NCBI RefSeq assembly: GCF_003994335.1
Contig: NZ_PNQZ01000020.1
Location: forward strand, 1-63,593
Origin: Asaia sp. W19
GTDB lineage: Bacteria > Pseudomonadota > Alphaproteobacteria > Acetobacterales > Acetobacteraceae
Direction of reading: 5' to 3'
Length of the DNA: 63,593 nucleotides
Shown piece by piece: positions 61,858 through 63,593 of this stretch; position 1 is the first letter of the stretch, and each line of letters begins with the position of its first letter. Under the pieces are notes generated by a model that was not told where the DNA came from, ran no database searches, and saw only the letters and a program-made list of their open reading frames with translations. A program made the position numbers and the translations under genes.

Positions 61858-63324
61858 ATGGCGTCTGACGCCTCGCCAATTCAGGAAGCCGGTATTTTTT
61901 CAACCTATGACAGGCCACAGTTTTACTGTGAACTGATGAATCGGGGCGATGAATTGCCAGAGGCATTACGGGAGGTGCAGGAAAGACTGTCCCATCTCTC
62001 TCTCAAGGACCTGCGCGATCGCACCGCCGATGCAGAGAGTCAACTCTGGCGGCTTGGGATTACCTTCACGGTCTATACCGAGCGACAGGCGATCGATCGC
62101 ATCCTGCCTTTCGACATGATCCCCCGCCTGCTGACTGCCGAGGAATGGGCTTTCGTCGAACGTGGCGTGCAGCAGCGCGTCAAGGCGATCAACCTTTTTC
62201 TGTGGGACATCTATCACGACCGTCGCATCCTTGATGACGGGATCATTCCGTCGGATCTCGTGCTCAAGAACGCCAATTATTGCGAAGCAATGATCGGTGT
62301 CGACGTTCCTGGCGGTGTCTATGTGCATATCAACGGCACTGACCTGATACGGGATCGCTCCGGTCGGTTTCTGGTGCTCGAGGATAATGCCCGCACCCCG
62401 TCAGGCGTGTCCTATGTGATCGAGAACAGACACATGATGCTACGGCTCATGCCTGATCTGGCCTCGGGCATCGCCCTGCGCTCCGTGGACGATTACGGTG
62501 TGCGCCTGCATCGTGCCCTGTGCGACGTCGCCCCTGCGGGTATTGTCGATCCCCAGGTGGTTCTTCTCTCACCGGGCATCTATAATTCCGCGTACTTCGA
62601 GCATGTATTTCTTGCCCGTGAGATGGGCGTTCCTCTTGTCGAGGGGCGCGATCTGGTCGTTGAAAATCATCACGTTTATATGCGCACCGTCGCAGGATTG
62701 CGACCGGTTCACTCGATCTATCGACGAATCGACGATGCCTTTCTCGATCCTCTCGCCTTCAATCCCGAAAGCCTTCTCGGCGTCCCTGGGCTGGTGGATG
62801 CCTATTGCCGGGGCAATGTGACACTGGCCAATGCGTTGGGCACGGGTGTTGCGGATGACAAGGCTGTCTATGCCTACATGCCGCGCATCATCCGATATTA
62901 CCTGGGTGAGGATCCCATTCTGGACAGTGTCGAGACGCATATCTGCGCCGAGCCAGAAGGACTGGCCCATACGCTGGATAATCTGGGCAATCTGGTTGTA
63001 AAGCCGGTGGGCGATTCAGGTGGATACGGCCTGATCATCGGCCCCCATGCCAGCGCGGACGAACTCGAGGCTTTTCGTGAGAAACTGATCGAGAACCCGG
63101 CCAATTACATCAGCCAGCCTGTCATCGACCTTTCCGTTGTGCCTACGCTTTGTCCTGCCGGGGTAGAAGCCCGTCACGTAGATCTGAGGCCTTTCGCCGT
63201 CACAGGGGCCTCGACATGGGTTCTGCCGGGCGGCCTGTCCCGTGTGGCGCTGCGCAAGGGCTCTCTGGTTGTCAACTCGTCACAAGGCGGCGGATCCAAG
63301 GATACATGGGTGATGTCCGCATGA
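61858..63324 (+). CDS. Circularly permuted ATP-grasp protein (CP-ATPgrasp)
   Basis: 488-residue ATP-dependent ligase-like protein. The family's long N-terminal region is visible (LPFDMIPRLLTAEEWAFVERGVQQRVKAINLFLWDIYHDR, split over residues 81-122), then NARTPSGVSYVIENR, the LPVVEGRDL-like VPLVEGRDLVV, AVYAYMPRIIRYYLGE and VKPVGDSGGYGLIIG, the permuted nucleotide-binding part, with a late SRVALRKGSLVVNSSQGGGSKDTW. Members are predicted to form amide bonds. It overlaps the alpha-E gene by 4 bases (ATGA), so the two proteins probably work as a pair. Confidence 0.92.
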   Translation: MASDASPIQEAGIFSTYDRPQFYCELMNRGDELPEALREVQERLSHLSLKDLRDRTADAESQLWRLGITFTVYTERQAIDRILPFDMIPRLLTAEEWAFVERGVQQRVKAINLFLWDIYHDRRILDDGIIPSDLVLKNANYCEAMIGVDVPGGVYVHINGTDLIRDRSGRFLVLEDNARTPSGVSYVIENRHMMLRLMPDLASGIALRSVDDYGVRLHRALCDVAPAGIVDPQVVLLSPGIYNSAYFEHVFLAREMGVPLVEGRDLVVENHHVYMRTVAGLRPVHSIYRRIDDAFLDPLAFNPESLLGVPGLVDAYCRGNVTLANALGTGVADDKAVYAYMPRIIRYYLGEDPILDSVETHICAEPEGLAHTLDNLGNLVVKPVGDSGGYGLIIGPHASADELEAFREKLIENPANYISQPVIDLSVVPTLCPAGVEARHVDLRPFAVTGASTWVLPGGLSRVALRKGSLVVNSSQGGGSKDTWVMSA

Positions 63325-63593
63325 CACGTTTTTCGCCCCCGCTGCACGGGATGCTCCCCGACCTCAACACGCTGCTCTCGCGCTATGCCGAGAACATGAT
63401 GTGGCTCGCGCGCTATATGGAGCGCATCGAAAACCTGGCGCGTGTTCTGGAGGGGACAGAAGCCTTCGTGCGAGGACCGGATGGCAGGCCCGTCTGGGAC
63501 ACTATCGTGCAGATCAACTCGGATGGGCAGCGTTTTAGCGAATGCTATCCCAACCCGCGGGAAGAAGATTACCTGCGCTTTTACATCACTGAC
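63321..63593 (+). CDS. Alpha-E domain-containing protein (N-terminal part only)
   Basis: The gene starts at ATG 63321, overlapping the ATP-grasp stop, and runs off the window after 91 codons. The visible LLSRYAENMMWLARYMERIENLARVLEGTE (residues about 18-48, given here in pieces SRYAENMMWLARY and MERIENLARVL) is the characteristic first helix pair of the alpha-E domain, usually about 310 residues long. It is the conserved partner of circularly permuted ATP-grasp and transglutaminase genes. The product's role is unknown. Confidence 0.88.
   Translation, partial: MTRFSPPLHGMLPDLNTLLSRYAENMMWLARYMERIENLARVLEGTEAFVRGPDGRPVWDTIVQINSDGQRFSECYPNPREEDYLRFYITD

Overview
The window looks like a chromosomal segment of an acetic acid bacterium (Acetobacteraceae, alphaproteobacteria). 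This is inferred from uniformly high GC coding sequence, a membrane-bound PQQ dehydrogenase of the mGDH family, many sugar and sugar-alcohol catabolic cassettes, an OprB-type porin, several TonB-dependent receptors, a class I IlvC, and a miaA/serB divergent pair. A member of the Asaia/Gluconobacter group is a reasonable guess, but the species cannot be fixed by reading alone. No rRNA, tRNA, CRISPR array, prophage or intact insertion sequence was recognised.

Layout. 1-3220: the 3' end of a repetitive surface protein, a terminator, and a two-module glycosyltransferase. 3607-12894: a PQQ dehydrogenase, a LysR regulator, and a divergent operon of TonB receptor, MHS-type symporter and AbgB-like amidohydrolase. 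12879-23025: a long minus-strand block. It holds a LacI-regulated ABC importer with a D-tagatose 3-epimerase-family enzyme, and a second cassette of SDR dehydrogenase, lactate-permease-family transporter and TIM-barrel isomerase. 23120-32947: an OprB porin behind a CRP-like site, a polysaccharide deacetylase, an uncharacterised PLP enzyme coupled to a histidine phosphatase, a LysR/SDR divergent pair, an exported aldose epimerase and a DUF606 membrane protein.

32952-39330: a SorC-type regulator divergent from a polyol operon (MFS transporter, FGGY kinase, ribulose-phosphate 3-epimerase relative, zinc polyol dehydrogenase, 6-phospho-3-hexuloisomerase). 39340-40116: a lower-GC EcsC-family gene. 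40165-45526: housekeeping, with miaA-ilvB-ilvH-ilvC on the minus strand and serB divergent. 45535-51801: a small XRE/membrane-protein pair with twin operators, a frameshifted membrane protein, an exported alpha/beta-hydrolase with an unusual nucleophile elbow, mmsA, a DUF3297 gene and a nucleoside hydrolase.

51840-63593: a Fur-box-preceded siderophore receptor, a doubly disrupted SGNH hydrolase pseudogene, a BBP2-type porin, threonine aldolase divergent from folD and a short metF (a one-carbon module), and finally a zinc metallopeptidase/transglutaminase pair divergent from a circularly permuted ATP-grasp and an alpha-E gene that runs off the window.

The theme is import and oxidation of unusual carbohydrates, polyols and hydroxy acids. 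The strongest candidates for undescribed biology are the PLP-enzyme/phosphatase pair (26169-29008), the polyol operon that carries a 3-hexulose-6-phosphate isomerase without an obvious synthase (33876-39330), and the ATP-grasp/alpha-E/transglutaminase/zincin cluster (59535-63593), whose genes are recognisable but whose chemistry is not established.
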